Assembly (NCBI GenBank): GCA_036500765.1
Contig: DASYBM010000013.1
Location: forward strand, 154,190 to 218,189
DNA length: 64,000 nucleotides
Reading direction: 5' to 3'
Source: Candidatus Sulfotelmatobacter sp.
Lineage (GTDB): Bacteria; Acidobacteriota; Terriglobia; Terriglobales; Acidobacteriaceae
Part shown: piece after piece, positions 1 to 9,469 of the stretch
How positions within the stretch are numbered: position 1 is the stretch's first letter
How the letters are laid out: every line of letters starts with the position of its first letter
The notes under the pieces: generated by a model
What the model was told of the DNA's origin: nothing
The model's input: only the letters and a program-made list of their open reading frames with translations
The model's database searches: none
Position numbers and translations under genes: made by a program

Positions 1-987
1 CGTGAGTTACGCGCGCAGCTGCCCGGCGCGAAGATCCTTACCGTCTTACAAAACATTGACGCGCTCTACTGGCGTGCCGCCGGAGAGCGCACCGATAGGG
101 TGGAAGGCGTCCGCGTCAATGATGAGGTCGTGTGCGTCTTCAATGCCACTCCGTTGGAAAAATATGAAAGCTATCGCCTGTTTCTCGACCAGTGGAGCCG
201 GTGCGACGACAGCCCGGACTTCGCCCCTACCATTTACAACCTGATCGACAGCCTGGCGCGTTTCCTCGAAATCAACCGCTACTCGCCGCATAACGGTACG
301 CAGCCGAAATTTCTGGTGGACCTGTTGCCGGAAGTTTATGGCAAAGCATCGGAGGATCCGATGCTGCTCGGGCTATTGTCGCGGAAAGGCATCGCCGGAG
401 CGGAACTCGAATCCATGCTGGTGAGCGTCGCCGAGCGTGGCAGCGCTTACCTCGCGCCGGTGAACGCCTTCGTCGTCCATGAGTTTCACATGATGCACGC
501 TACAGAGGATGCAGCGCGTTTTCTACATCAGGCCTGCCAAGGTTTGCCGCAGCGCCGCAATGGCGACTCTGCGAAGTGCGCCGCGTCGAATGGTGACGGG
601 GCGAATCCTCGCAGGACTCTGATCGATGAGTTTTATGTCCGCCTGATGGAGCATGCGGTCGCTTATTTCGGATCGAGAATCCTCTATCCTTCGAGGCCAG
701 CGCCCGAAGAACAGTCGCCCTTATCCCGCGCGGCCTGCGAGAAAGCGGCACAGGCCGCAAGCCGTGCCGATAAAAACAAATTCGAGTCGTCTGCCCAAGA
801 GTTGGGCTACCGTATTGGGGCGCAGATTTACGACGCCTACCTCGCTGGCAAGGTCGCGCCTCGCGGGCTGCGCCGCCTGTTTCTCGCTCACCTGAACGAG
901 CCGGGCATGGCCCGCAAAGTCTGCGCCGCCGTCCTGGCCAAGCTCCGTTCGATCTCCAGACCGAAAACCCGCTTGGCGCACGCCTGA
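1..987 (+). CDS. Hypothetical protein, 5' end outside window
   Basis: The reading frame is open from base 1 and ends at a TGA at 985-987, so this is the C-terminal 328 residues of a longer protein. The first in-frame GTG lies at 100, but the residues before it (QLPGAKILTVLQNIDALYW) look like ordinary coding sequence, so I do not take it as the start. No signal peptide, membrane segment or catalytic motif is visible. The C-terminal half is rich in Ala, Arg and Lys and looks helical. I do not recognise the family. The gene ends 66 bases before larB on the same strand. Confidence 0.7.
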   Translation, partial: RELRAQLPGAKILTVLQNIDALYWRAAGERTDRVEGVRVNDEVVCVFNATPLEKYESYRLFLDQWSRCDDSPDFAPTIYNLIDSLARFLEINRYSPHNGTQPKFLVDLLPEVYGKASEDPMLLGLLSRKGIAGAELESMLVSVAERGSAYLAPVNAFVVHEFHMMHATEDAARFLHQACQGLPQRRNGDSAKCAASNGDGANPRRTLIDEFYVRLMEHAVAYFGSRILYPSRPAPEEQSPLSRAACEKAAQAASRADKNKFESSAQELGYRIGAQIYDAYLAGKVAPRGLRRLFLAHLNEPGMARKVCAAVLAKLRSISRPKTRLAHA

Positions 988-1053
988 ACTCAGATGTTCT
1001 CCAAAATGCTAATCTAAACCTCGTCCGCCTAAATGCTAAGTGCTAACTAGAAC

Positions 1054-1803
1054 GTGAACGCAGAATCCATCCGCAAGCTTTTCGAAGAGGTGCGTCGCGG
1101 CAAACTTACGCCCGACGATGCCGTCGATCGCATGCGCCATTTGCCCTTCGAGGATCTCGGCTTCGCCAAAGTCGATCATCATCGAGCGCTGCGGGCCGGT
1201 ATGGCTGAGGTCATTCTCGGGGAAGGTAAAACTCCCCAGCAGGTCGCGGGAATCTTCGCCCGGCTTTCGAAACATGGAGCCAACGTTTTAACCACGCGTG
1301 CGACCGAAAAACAATTTGTTGCAGTCCAGAAGAAAGTTCGCGGCGCCGAATATCGCGAACTCGCTCGCGCCATCGTTCTACAGCGGGATCCCACCAAATA
1401 TGGGAAGGGCATTATTGCAGTAGTTTCCGCCGGAACCAGCGATATCCCCATTGCGGAAGAGGCAGTCGTCACCGCCGAAATCATGGGCAACGAAGTGCAG
1501 CATTTTTATGATGTCGGAGTCGCCGGCATCCACCGTTTGCTGGCGAATCGTGAAGCCCTGACCAAAGCCCGTGTCGTGATCGTTTGCGCCGGCATGGAAG
1601 GAGCGCTGCCCAGCGTGGTTGGAGGACTGGTCGGCGTTCCCGTAATCGCCGTACCCACCAGCATCGGTTATGGCGCGTCGTTCAAGGGACTGGCCGCCTT
1701 GCTCGGCATGCTCAACTCCTGCGCATCGAACGTGAGCGTGGTCAACATCGATAACGGATTCGGCGCGGGATACGTGGCCTCGCTCATCAATCGGCTGCCT
1801 TGA
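1054..1803 (+). CDS. larB: LarB, pyridinium-3,5-biscarboxylate mononucleotide synthase
   Basis: This 249-residue protein matches the LarB family, the PurE-like enzyme that carboxylates and hydrolyses nicotinic acid adenine dinucleotide in the first step of the nickel-pincer cofactor pathway. An N-terminal helical part (residues 1-90) is followed by a PurE-like core. That core contains [15 protein letters not shown] near residue 130, an [14 protein letters not shown] stretch near 150, and a glycine-rich segment [23 protein letters not shown]. The start is a GTG. No larC, larE or lactate racemase gene is in the window, so the gene stands alone here and the rest of the pathway must lie elsewhere if it is complete. 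Family identity is firm; the substrate is inferred from the family. Confidence 0.88.
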   Translation: MNAESIRKLFEEVRRGKLTPDDAVDRMRHLPFEDLGFAKVDHHRALRAGMAEVILGEGKTPQQVAGIFARLSKHGANVLTTRATEKQFVAVQKKVRGAEYRELARAIVLQRDPTKYGKGIIAVVSAGTSDIPIAEEAVVTAEIMGNEVQHFYDVGVAGIHRLLANREALTKARVVIVCAGMEGALPSVVGGLVGVPVIAVPTSIGYGASFKGLAALLGMLNSCASNVSVVNIDNGFGAGYVASLINRLP

Positions 1804-1822
1804 AAGCCGCATCCCAAAAACA

Positions 1823-1850
1823 AAAGGGCGCGACTCTCGCCGCGCCCAGG
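1823..1850 (-). terminator. Terminator of the BON-domain gene
   Basis: On the minus strand the arms GGGCGCG and CGCGCCC (1826-1832 and 1841-1847) form a GC-rich stem. It is followed by a T-rich stretch corresponding to the A-run on the plus strand at 1815-1825. It lies just after the BON gene stop codon and between two convergent genes. Confidence 0.6.
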
Positions 1851-1865
1851 TTCACCGACACTAAC

Positions 1866-2651
1866 TTAAGATTTTCCCTCAATCTGAAGCTTGTTTTCCA
1901 CGCTGAACGCGCCGGAGATTTGGTTGGCTCGGATTCCGGCAAGTTCCTTGTCCATTTTGCTGTCGACCGAACCGTAGAGCGTCACGTGCCCGTTCATCAC
2001 GATGATTCGTATCGGTCGCGCCGGGTCCGCCGCATACCGATTTAGAACTGAGTCGGCATAGATCGCGCGCCACGCCCGCACGCGCAGACCGTCGTCGAAA
2101 AACGAAACCGGCTCGACCGAGACGTTGTTGATCACGTCCTTCACCCCAGGCATGTTCGCGATGTCGGCCAGAGCTTCGTCGCGGCCGATGCCCGTGCGAT
2201 CCTGCCCCTCGACCGTCACCACGCCGTCCTTCACTCCGAGCGCGAAGTAATCGAACGTATTGTCGTAGCCTACGCGCACGTACCGGAGCTTGGTCGCAAG
2301 TTTCTGCTCGAGTTGCGCGTCCGGCACGTCAGGACCGGCGACAGTGAGGAGGTTGCGAACCCCCTGCACATTCGCGGTCTTGCGGGCAGTCTTGGCCGCG
2401 TCGAGTTTGCGCTGGTAAAGATCGACGGTGCCCGTCAGGACCACAATCCCGTCTTCCACGCTTGCTTTGACACTGCCAAACTGGCTCTTGCCGGCCAGTT
2501 TCTGCGTCAGAGTTGTTTGAATTTGATTGTCGTAGCGGGCCGCTGCGGACGGTTGCGCCAACGCCATCGCGCTCATCAGCCCGATCGCCAGAATCGCACC
2601 CACCAGCCTCCCAAAAGATTGCTTACCTGCATTCATTTTTCTTGTAGTCAT
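1866..2651 (-). CDS. Secreted BON-domain protein
   Basis: An N-terminal signal peptide (hydrophobic core LVGAILAIGLMSAMALA) precedes three tandem BON domains, each with the pattern of a short helix, then DGVVTLTGxV-like strands. Examples are VEDGIVVLTGTVDLYQR, VKDGVVTVEGQDR and VMNGHVTLYGSVDSK. BON proteins usually act in the periplasm at membranes. The start is set at the ATG at 2651 because GGAGG (2664-2660) lies 8 bases upstream; a GTG nine bases earlier overlaps that ribosome binding site and is unlikely. A perfect inverted repeat at 2686-2707 lies in the upstream region. Confidence 0.85.
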   Translation of the reverse strand: MTTRKMNAGKQSFGRLVGAILAIGLMSAMALAQPSAAARYDNQIQTTLTQKLAGKSQFGSVKASVEDGIVVLTGTVDLYQRKLDAAKTARKTANVQGVRNLLTVAGPDVPDAQLEQKLATKLRYVRVGYDNTFDYFALGVKDGVVTVEGQDRTGIGRDEALADIANMPGVKDVINNVSVEPVSFFDDGLRVRAWRAIYADSVLNRYAADPARPIRIIVMNGHVTLYGSVDSKMDKELAGIRANQISGAFSVENKLQIEGKS

Positions 2652-3008
2652 TGAGGTCACCTCCGACCCGTTGACATTTCTTTACGAATTAACCATCTGG
2701 TTAATTCATTCGATGCCGAGGGATAACGCCGAGATGCATGAGCTGACGACGCTGGGCATCGATGGCGCAGAACTTTTTGCGATGTAGCGGGTTCACACGA
2801 ATACGGAGCCGAAGTGTGTTTGCCGGCGTTGCATTTGAAGAGAATTGCACTCCAACGGCAGCCCTCTAAAGTAACCAACCTAAAGGCTGGCCCGGAAAAC
2901 CGCCATTTCGGGACCCGCCATTTTCGGGATTACTCCCGTACCCTTTCGACCGAGTACCCAAGCGTTCTACCATGCTCATGACCGCGAATTTCGAGGGGGA
3001 ATTCGAGG
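2652..3008. other. Intergenic region between BON gene and histidine kinase
   Basis: This 357-base divergent spacer holds the upstream regions of two genes. It contains a perfect 10-base inverted repeat, GAATTAACCA and TGGTTAATTC, separated by TC at 2686-2707, and a TTGACA at 2671-2676 on the plus strand without a convincing -10 partner. A GAGGGGG stretch at 2994-3000 is the ribosome binding site of the kinase gene. Nothing else coding is seen. Confidence 0.6.
2686..2707. promoter_or_regulatory. Perfect inverted repeat, possible operator
   Basis: The arms GAATTAACCA (2686-2695) and TGGTTAATTC (2698-2707) are exactly complementary with a 2-base spacer. It is AT-rich against GC-rich surroundings and sits 35 bases upstream of the BON-gene start and 300 bases upstream of the histidine kinase. 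The form fits a dimeric regulator site, but the regulator is unknown. Confidence 0.45.
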
Positions 3009-5564
3009 ATGGGCGAAGGTGTCTCCCAATCAGGAAGAGCGGACATTTCCCGCGCCAGCAGGCTGAAAAAAGCTCTGGAGAGCGGAGCTCCGCCTGCCTT
3101 CGTACCGGCGGAAAATGCCGACACGTCCGCCGATGGTTCCTGCTCCAAGTTCTCCTGTCCGCTGCCCGCCTTGGATGAAGTCCCCGCGAGCGGTCCAGAC
3201 AAAGCCGACCCTCGGCTGCAATTCCTGGAACAAATGTTTCAGGCGTTTCCCGATGGATTGAGTATTGCCGACACCGAACATCGAGTGCTCTGGGCCAACG
3301 AAACCTTTGCTCGCATGTTCGATTACGCAGCGGGTGAGGTCATAGGCCAACCTCTGGAGAATCTCGTTGTCCCGGCGGATCGTTTGGCGGAGTCGGAGTG
3401 GGTGTCGGAGGCGCTCACCAGGGGTGAGCGCATTACGCTGGAAACGCAGCGCAGGAAAAAAGATGGAAGCCTGCTCGACGTTTCCGTCTCCTGTGCGCCT
3501 CTGCTGCTGGACGGTCAGATGGCGGGCTTCTACGCCGGCTACCACGACATTTCCGATCGCAAGCGCGTAGAGGCGTTGAGTTCGGCGCTCTACCGGGTCG
3601 CCGAAAAAAGCAGCAGCGCCCACGATCTGCAACAGTTCTTCGCAGCAGTGCACAGTATCGTCGATGAATTGATGTACGCACGCAATTTCTACATTGCGCT
3701 CTACGATCCCGCCACGGAGTTGCTGACATTCCCTTATTTTGTCGATGAGCAGGATTCTGCGCCGCCCCCGAAAAAGCTGGGTCATGGGCTGACCGATTAC
3801 CTCATTCGCGTGGGAGAGCCGCTACTGGCTACGCCCGAAGTGCTCCAAGCCATGGAGGATCGCGGCGAAGTAGCCCGAAACGGATCTCGCTCTCTCGACT
3901 GGATGGGCGTGCCACTCAAAGTGAACAACCATACTTTCGGGGGGTTAGTTGTGCAGACCTATTCGAAGAACATCCGCTATGGCGAGCGCGACAAAGAAAT
4001 TCTCACGTTCGTGGCACGGCAACTAGCGAGCGCGGTTGAGATCAAGAGAAACGAGCAGGCGCTACGGCGCTCTGAGGCCCGCTATCGCTCTCTGGTGCAA
4101 AGTTCGGTGTATGGCATTTACCGGTCGAGTCTGGAAGGAAGATTTCTGGACGTGAACCCCGCGCTGATCACAATGCTGGGATACAGCTGTGCCGAGGAAG
4201 TGCTCTTACTTGATCCGGAAAAAGATGTCTTCGCAAACTCCGAAGAACACACTCGGCTAATCGATGAGTTCCGCAAACGCGGACGCCTCGACGGGATTGA
4301 ATTGAAGTGGAAGCGTAAAGACGGCGGCGCCATCACGGTGCGGATCAGCGGGCGCGCGGTAAGCAGCGCTGACGAGCCCGCCGACGTACTAGAGGCGATT
4401 GCCGAGGATGTTACCGACCGTCGCGTGCTCGAGGATCAGTTCCGTCAGGCTCAGAAGATGGAAGCTGTGGGCCGGCTGGCGGGTGGCGTGGCCCACGACT
4501 TCAACAATCTGCTGATGGTGATCAGCGGATACGCCGAAGTCATGCTCGCAGCTCTGGAACCAGAGCATCTGCTGCGCGAGAAGGCTGAGGCCATCCAGCA
4601 GGCGGCCGATCGCGCTACTACTCTGACCCGGCAGTTGCTGGCTTTCAGCCGCAAGCAACTGCTCGAGCTCAAAGTTGTCGACGTCAACGCGATTGTGCAG
4701 GACATGGAGCGGTTGCTACGCCCCCTGATCGGCGAAACCGTGGAATTCTCGACCTGCCTAGCCCGGGATGCGGCGCATACGCGGGCCGACGCCGGGCAAC
4801 TGGAGCAAGTGTTGATGAATCTGGTGGTCAACGCCAAAGACGCCATGCCCAACGGGGGAACGCTCAGTCTGGAGACGTTAAATATTGTCGTGGAAGAAAC
4901 ACATCGCCGCGGCCAGACGTTCATCCGTCCCGGTGACTACGTCATGCTCGCCGTAACCGACACTGGCACTGGCATGGACAAGGAAACGCAGTCGCGAATC
5001 TTCGAGCCGTTCTTTACAACGAAGGAGAAAGGCAAAGGTACTGGGCTCGGTCTCTCCACGGTCTACGGGATTGTGAAGCAGAGTGGAGGATATGTATTGG
5101 TGCAGAGCGAGGAAGGCCGCGGTACGACTTTCCAGATTTATCTGCCCCGAGTGGAAGGCGTTGCCGAAAAGCAGTCTCCTCCAGTGACCCAAAATATCCT
5201 TGGCGGCACGGAGACGGTTTTATTGGTGGAAGACGAAGAATCGGTCCGTCAGTTAGTCAGGGAAACTCTGACCTTGAAGGGATACACCGTGATCGAAGCG
5301 GAAAGCGCCGAGGCAGGAATTGCCGCGGCGTCACGACATCAAGGCAGCATCGATTTGGTGATCACCGATGTGGTTATGCCTGGGATGGGCGGCCGCGAAC
5401 TGATTAAGCAATTGGCGGAATCCCGCCCGGAATCGAAAGTCCTTTATGTCTCAGGTTACACCGAGGACGCGATCGAAGGAAGCATAGAGCGAGGCGCCGC
5501 GTTTCTGCAGAAGCCCTTCACCCTGCAAAATCTGTCGCGCAAAGTCAGGGAAGTGCTCGGGTAG
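3009..5564 (+). CDS. Hybrid sensor histidine kinase (PAS-GAF-PAS-HisKA-HATPase-REC)
   Basis: This 851-residue soluble protein has no membrane segment, so it should sense a cytoplasmic cue. In order it shows a PAS domain (about 68-190), a GAF domain (about 195-355) and a second PAS (about 360-490). The phosphoacceptor helix carries GGVAHDFNN, with His near 496. The ATPase domain shows [16 protein letters not shown] and GTGLGLSTV. The C-terminal receiver has VITDVVMP, with the acceptor Asp near 785, and a conserved KPF. No separate response regulator gene is adjacent, so the output partner is unknown. The ATG at 3009 follows GAGGGGG with good spacing. Confidence 0.9.
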   Translation: MGEGVSQSGRADISRASRLKKALESGAPPAFVPAENADTSADGSCSKFSCPLPALDEVPASGPDKADPRLQFLEQMFQAFPDGLSIADTEHRVLWANETFARMFDYAAGEVIGQPLENLVVPADRLAESEWVSEALTRGERITLETQRRKKDGSLLDVSVSCAPLLLDGQMAGFYAGYHDISDRKRVEALSSALYRVAEKSSSAHDLQQFFAAVHSIVDELMYARNFYIALYDPATELLTFPYFVDEQDSAPPPKKLGHGLTDYLIRVGEPLLATPEVLQAMEDRGEVARNGSRSLDWMGVPLKVNNHTFGGLVVQTYSKNIRYGERDKEILTFVARQLASAVEIKRNEQALRRSEARYRSLVQSSVYGIYRSSLEGRFLDVNPALITMLGYSCAEEVLLLDPEKDVFANSEEHTRLIDEFRKRGRLDGIELKWKRKDGGAITVRISGRAVSSADEPADVLEAIAEDVTDRRVLEDQFRQAQKMEAVGRLAGGVAHDFNNLLMVISGYAEVMLAALEPEHLLREKAEAIQQAADRATTLTRQLLAFSRKQLLELKVVDVNAIVQDMERLLRPLIGETVEFSTCLARDAAHTRADAGQLEQVLMNLVVNAKDAMPNGGTLSLETLNIVVEETHRRGQTFIRPGDYVMLAVTDTGTGMDKETQSRIFEPFFTTKEKGKGTGLGLSTVYGIVKQSGGYVLVQSEEGRGTTFQIYLPRVEGVAEKQSPPVTQNILGGTETVLLVEDEESVRQLVRETLTLKGYTVIEAESAEAGIAAASRHQGSIDLVITDVVMPGMGGRELIKQLAESRPESKVLYVSGYTEDAIEGSIERGAAFLQKPFTLQNLSRKVREVLG

Positions 5565-5573
5565 AATCACATT

Positions 5574-5610
5574 GTCATTCCGAAAGAGGCGACGGCTCTC
5601 GGGCTCCTCC
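5574..5610 (+). repeat. Degenerate half unit of the GTCATCCTGA repeat family
   Basis: The sequence GTCATTCCGAA followed by a GC-rich hairpin (GAGGCGACGGCTCTC region) resembles one unit of the repeat family seen complete at 24831, 26841, 56905 and 57539. It lies 10 bases after the histidine kinase stop codon. Confidence 0.4.
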
Positions 5611-5836
5611 AAGCTGGCAGCCACTCATGTTCCGCGCTGGGACGCTCGGAACGGCGAACATTTCGAATCACCTTTTGCAATTCCTACAAGCGGGGTGGTG
5701 TTGGCGCCCAGCCTGGTTCCTTGCAACTTTTTCACGACCTAAGCGTCTTATCTGGTGGAAGATAGATGGCAAAATAAATCAGTCCACGATGGACTCGCGT
5801 ACAAAAAACGTACTCGCGTATAAAAGAAGCGTTCTC

Positions 5837-6796
5837 ATGCTGATCAAGAAGGCCGCAGACATTCCATCTTCGGAAATCACTCCGCGGAGTTTGTATCTCA
5901 ATCGCCGTCAGTTTCTGGCCGGGGCGGCCGTCGCAGGAGCTGCAGTCGCGACCGGCTTTGGCATCCGCGAGATGGCCTCGCCTTCGACCACCGCGCTAGC
6001 CGGCAACAAAATCGACGGCATCAAGAAAAGTCCATTCAGCACGACCGAAACCATCACTCCTTACAAGGACGTCACTACCTACAACAACTATTACGAGTTC
6101 TCCACCGACAAAGACGGCCCGGCGCGGTTGGCCAAAAATTTCCGCACGCGCCCCTGGAAAGTAAAGATCGACGGCCTAGTCGATAAGAAACAAGAGCTCG
6201 ACATTGATGCGATCCTCAAGATGGCTCCGCCGGAGGAGCGCATCTGCCGTCATCGCTGCGTCGAAGGCTGGTCGATTGTCGTTCCCTGGGTCGGTTTCCC
6301 GCTGAGCGAACTGATCAAGCGGGTGAACCCTACGAGCAAGGCAAAGTTTGTCGAGTTCACCACGATTCTCGACATGACTCAGATGCCCGGCCAGCAGCGC
6401 AATGTGCTGCAATGGCCCTACGTCGAGGGCCTGCGCATGGATGAAGCCATGCATCCGCTCGCGCTGCTCTGTTTTGGGATGTACGGGGAAGACCTCCCCA
6501 ATCAGGATGGCGCGCCGCTGCGCATCGTGGTTCCGTGGAAGTATGGTTTCAAGAGCGCCAAGGCGATCGTGCGAATCCGTTTCACCGAGAAGCAGCCGCT
6601 GAATACCTGGAACATTTCCGCGCCGACGGAGTATGGTTTCTATTCCAATGTGAATCCAAGCGTGGACCATCCCCGCTGGAGTCAGGCCACAGAGCGCAGG
6701 CTCGGCGAATTCCGCAAACGCCCCACGTTGATGTTCAACGGCTACGAACAAGTAGCCAGCCTGTACAGTGGAATGGATTTGAAGAAAAATTTCTAG
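5837..6796 (+). CDS. msrP: MsrP, periplasmic methionine sulfoxide reductase, molybdenum subunit
   Basis: This is a sulfite-oxidase-fold molybdopterin protein of the MsrP (YedY) family, which repairs oxidised methionines in envelope proteins using electrons from the membrane partner MsrQ. The N-terminus has a Tat signal, with NRRQFL followed by an Ala/Gly-rich hydrophobic stretch. The molybdenum-ligand Cys is in RHRCVEGW near residue 141. The frame is open upstream to 5627, but the ATG at 5837 places the Tat motif at the expected distance from the N-terminus, and the upstream residues look non-coding. msrQ follows 111 bases downstream. Confidence 0.93.
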   Translation: MLIKKAADIPSSEITPRSLYLNRRQFLAGAAVAGAAVATGFGIREMASPSTTALAGNKIDGIKKSPFSTTETITPYKDVTTYNNYYEFSTDKDGPARLAKNFRTRPWKVKIDGLVDKKQELDIDAILKMAPPEERICRHRCVEGWSIVVPWVGFPLSELIKRVNPTSKAKFVEFTTILDMTQMPGQQRNVLQWPYVEGLRMDEAMHPLALLCFGMYGEDLPNQDGAPLRIVVPWKYGFKSAKAIVRIRFTEKQPLNTWNISAPTEYGFYSNVNPSVDHPRWSQATERRLGEFRKRPTLMFNGYEQVASLYSGMDLKKNF

Positions 6797-6900
6797 TCGT
6801 CAGTCGTCGGTCGACAGCCACCCGTGGCTTCGGCTCTTCATAACGACGTCTGTTCCGGGGACCTCATTGGTTTGCTGAAGACCGTCGACTGACGACCGAG
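6795..6900. repeat. Intergenic inverted repeat, GTCGTCAGTCG family
   Basis: The left arm near 6796-6814 (GTCGTCAGTCGTCGGTC) is complementary, with one mismatch, to the right arm near 6881-6899. The loop is about 65 bases. It fills almost the whole msrP-msrQ spacer. Similar low-complexity arms occur at 10526, 33801, 38468, 49659 and 60617. Confidence 0.6.
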
Positions 6901-6907
6901 AACTGGC

Positions 6908-7519
6908 ATGCGCTACCTCAAACCCGTGCTCCTCCTGGCCTGCCTCACTCCACTAGCCAATCTCGTATGGCGCGCCTTGCATTCCCAGCTTGGCGCCAAT
7001 CCTATTGAGAAGATCACGCACACCACGGGCGACTGCACGCTGACCTTTCTGCTGATTACGTTGTCGATCACGCCGCTGCGCAAACTCACGCGGCAGTATT
7101 GGCTGATCGGCCTGCGCCGCATGCTAGGGCTGTTCGCGTTTTTCTATGGCACGCTGCACCTGATGACTTATGTCTGGCTCGACAAATTTTTCGATGTGCA
7201 CGAAATGCTGGCCGACATCGCCAAGAGAAAGTTCATTACCGCCGGCATGACGGCTTTTGCCCTGATGATTCCGCTGGCCCTGACGTCGACCAAGTGGTCG
7301 ATCCGCAAACTCGGCGGCAAGCGCTGGCAAGCCCTGCATCGCCTGATTTATTTCAGCGCCGCCGCCGGAGTCATCCACTACATCTGGCTGGTCAAAGCCG
7401 ACCTGAAGAAACCTCTGGAATACGTCGCGGTGCTGGGCGTGTTGATGCTATATCGGGTCGTGGGATGGTTCAGCGCGCGCAGCGCAGTAATCCCCAAGTT
7501 GGAGGCGACAGAAGGATGA
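6908..7519 (+). CDS. msrQ: MsrQ, haem-binding membrane subunit for MsrP
   Basis: This 203-residue integral membrane protein of the ferric-reductase-like (YedZ) family is expected to carry haem and pass electrons from the quinone pool or flavin to MsrP. Six hydrophobic segments are visible. His residues suited to haem binding lie in GTLHLMTY, ALHRLIYF and GVIHYIW. The LRRMLGLFAFFYGTLH stretch is typical of the family. It lies downstream of msrP on the same strand, the usual arrangement. Confidence 0.92.
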   Translation: MRYLKPVLLLACLTPLANLVWRALHSQLGANPIEKITHTTGDCTLTFLLITLSITPLRKLTRQYWLIGLRRMLGLFAFFYGTLHLMTYVWLDKFFDVHEMLADIAKRKFITAGMTAFALMIPLALTSTKWSIRKLGGKRWQALHRLIYFSAAAGVIHYIWLVKADLKKPLEYVAVLGVLMLYRVVGWFSARSAVIPKLEATEG

Positions 7520-7582
7520 ATCGCCGGACGGTTCATGGAGGGGCAGCACCTTCGGTTGTCAGTGGAGGCGGTATCGGAAAAC

Positions 7583-7614
7583 AAAGGGCGCGGCAACCAA
7601 CTACCGCGCCCTTT
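7583..7614 (-). terminator. Terminator between msrQ and lipoprotein gene
   Basis: The arms AAAGGGCGCGG (7583-7593) and CCGCGCCCTTT (7604-7614) pair perfectly. Read on the minus strand the stem is followed by TTTGTTTT, so it most likely ends the lipoprotein transcript. It may also act for msrQ on the other strand. Confidence 0.7.
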
Positions 7615-7633
7615 ACTAACTCTTTCTTACTGC

Positions 7634-9283
7634 CTACTTTTGCTGCCGGCGCTTGAGCGCCTTAGGCTTTGTTCCTGGCTTCAGGCTCAACACCTTCAGG
7701 TGTCGTGTGGCCGCGTTCGAACTGGCGCTGGCAGTTTGAGTCCCGAGCAGTCCCAGGGACACGAAGGTACCATCGCTGTCGATAGCTACGGCAGTTGGGG
7801 TACCCGCTCCGCCGTTCACAACATAGGTGATGAGGTCATAGGAATTCGATCCCGCCGCGACCGTACCGCGTCCTGAGACGGTCGAGTCGGCTGAATATGT
7901 GGACGAGAATGAGTTTCCAAAGCTGGTTGACCCTTCGTCGTTGACGTCGATCTTGCCGGGACTGAAGGTGCCGCTGGTATTGGTGAACTCGGCGATGTCG
8001 TCTTCCTCCGTATCAGAGTTGAAGTTAAACCCTGTCAGATTCATCCCGTACCCTTGCCCCGACGCCAATGATGGGCTCCCGCCTTGCAGATAAGCGACCC
8101 CGTCGGTCGCCCCGCCGCCGTCAACTTCCAGAATCTGAAGGCCGCCGCTCGACGGATATACGGCGAACTGGCAACTGCTGCACCCGCTTCCACTGTCACC
8201 CTTCACAAAGCCGTTCATCGTGATCAGCGAGCGTCCTCCGGTGAGCGTGCTGTAGCCGCCACTAAAGCCGGGCACTTCGAAGGCCGTACCGGCATCGTTG
8301 ATATCCTGCACCGAAGAAGTGGTGATGTTCCCCGCCCCGTCGGTGACCAGCAGACCTACAGACGTGAACGGTGATCCAACTACAATGTCGAAGCCTGCCA
8401 CCGCGAATACGTTATTGCCGGTGGGAATTGACGACGATTGTGAGAAAACTTCGCCGCTTACTACAGGAAGAGAATCGATTTCAATAAACTTCAATTCGGT
8501 GGGGCTTACCGGGTAGACATCAAAGCTGTAGGTGTTGCCGGCCGTGGTGATTGTGGCCGTGCCCGGAACCGTGCCTAAGTTGATTGAGCCACCGGTGATA
8601 GCGGTGCCGCTGGTTCCGTAAAGGGAAACGCAGTTGCTGTTAACGTCTTCAATCCCGGTGATGTTGCCACTAGAGTCAACAGTAAAGGCTCCAACCGTGG
8701 CGAAGGGTAGAGTGCCGCCGACGCTGCCATTGCCGCACACGGCCCCGGTTCCATTAGTGCTGGTGCCGCTGAAATTGAAAACGTAAGATTGCCCATTGAT
8801 GCTGCTCTGCGCGACTGTGGTCTGCAATTCCAGCGTGCCGCTGCCACTGCCGTTGCTGTCGAACTCCGTGATCAGGCCGCCCTCGCTCGACGTGAGAACA
8901 AAGTCAAAGTTGAAAGTCCCTGCTGCGCTTGTCAGGGTGATCAGGCCGCTACCGCTTGATGGCCGTCCGTCCGCGCCGACGCTGTAGCTGCCTGCCGTGA
9001 TCGCTTGGGCCGGAGCCACACCGATTGCGGGATCGTTAATATCCATGGTGCCGCCACTGATTCCGCCCTTGCCATCTGCGGTGAAACTTCCGGTAACTGC
9101 CAAGAGTTCGCCGGTTGTGCTGTCGCTGCCGGTCGTCGAAAAGACGTAGGTGCCGCTCAAGTTGCTGTCGCTGAATCCCCCGGTCGGAGGCGCCGAACCC
9201 GAGCCGGAACTGCTTCCGCAACCTGCGAGTGCGGCGAGTGAGGAAAGAATGATGGCTAGAACGAAGCGATTGCGTAACGGCAT
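7634..9283 (-). CDS. Secreted lipoprotein built from tandem repeats
   Basis: The N-terminus has a lipoprotein signal with lipobox LAGC (Cys near residue 22), so the protein should be lipid-anchored. The 549-residue body is Gly/Ser/Thr-rich and contains about four copies of a roughly 125-residue module. Each opens with a line like LSGTYVFSTTG or INGQSYVFNFSG and contains FTxDGxGNIT followed by DxND. The C-terminus is basic (KPGTKPKALKRRQQK). A CSSC pair lies in the third repeat. No enzymatic motif is visible. The composition suggests a beta-rich surface protein of the kind abundant in Acidobacteriota; function unknown. Confidence 0.8.
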   Translation of the reverse strand: MPLRNRFVLAIILSSLAALAGCGSSSGSGSAPPTGGFSDSNLSGTYVFSTTGSDSTTGELLAVTGSFTADGKGGISGGTMDINDPAIGVAPAQAITAGSYSVGADGRPSSGSGLITLTSAAGTFNFDFVLTSSEGGLITEFDSNGSGSGTLELQTTVAQSSINGQSYVFNFSGTSTNGTGAVCGNGSVGGTLPFATVGAFTVDSSGNITGIEDVNSNCVSLYGTSGTAITGGSINLGTVPGTATITTAGNTYSFDVYPVSPTELKFIEIDSLPVVSGEVFSQSSSIPTGNNVFAVAGFDIVVGSPFTSVGLLVTDGAGNITTSSVQDINDAGTAFEVPGFSGGYSTLTGGRSLITMNGFVKGDSGSGCSSCQFAVYPSSGGLQILEVDGGGATDGVAYLQGGSPSLASGQGYGMNLTGFNFNSDTEEDDIAEFTNTSGTFSPGKIDVNDEGSTSFGNSFSSTYSADSTVSGRGTVAAGSNSYDLITYVVNGGAGTPTAVAIDSDGTFVSLGLLGTQTASASSNAATRHLKVLSLKPGTKPKALKRRQQK

Positions 9284-9469
9284 AACATCCCCCTGGAAGA
9301 GTTTTGGCGCAGAGCTGGGTCTTCTGAGCTCAGGTTAGCACGGTTGAGTTACCGCTAGCTTCAACCCGAACCCAGACGATTAGTAGCGCGGGAAGAAAAA
9401 TATTTTCGAGATTTACATCTCTTTACGAATCAGTTTTTCTTGTGAAACGGCCTGGTACAACGAATCCCG

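Noticed and set aside
9414..9429. A 16-base string ATTCGTAAAGA[GA]ATGT shared between the upstream regions of the BON gene and the lipoprotein gene
   Set aside because: A match of this length is expected a few times by chance in 64 kb, and the distances to the start codons differ.
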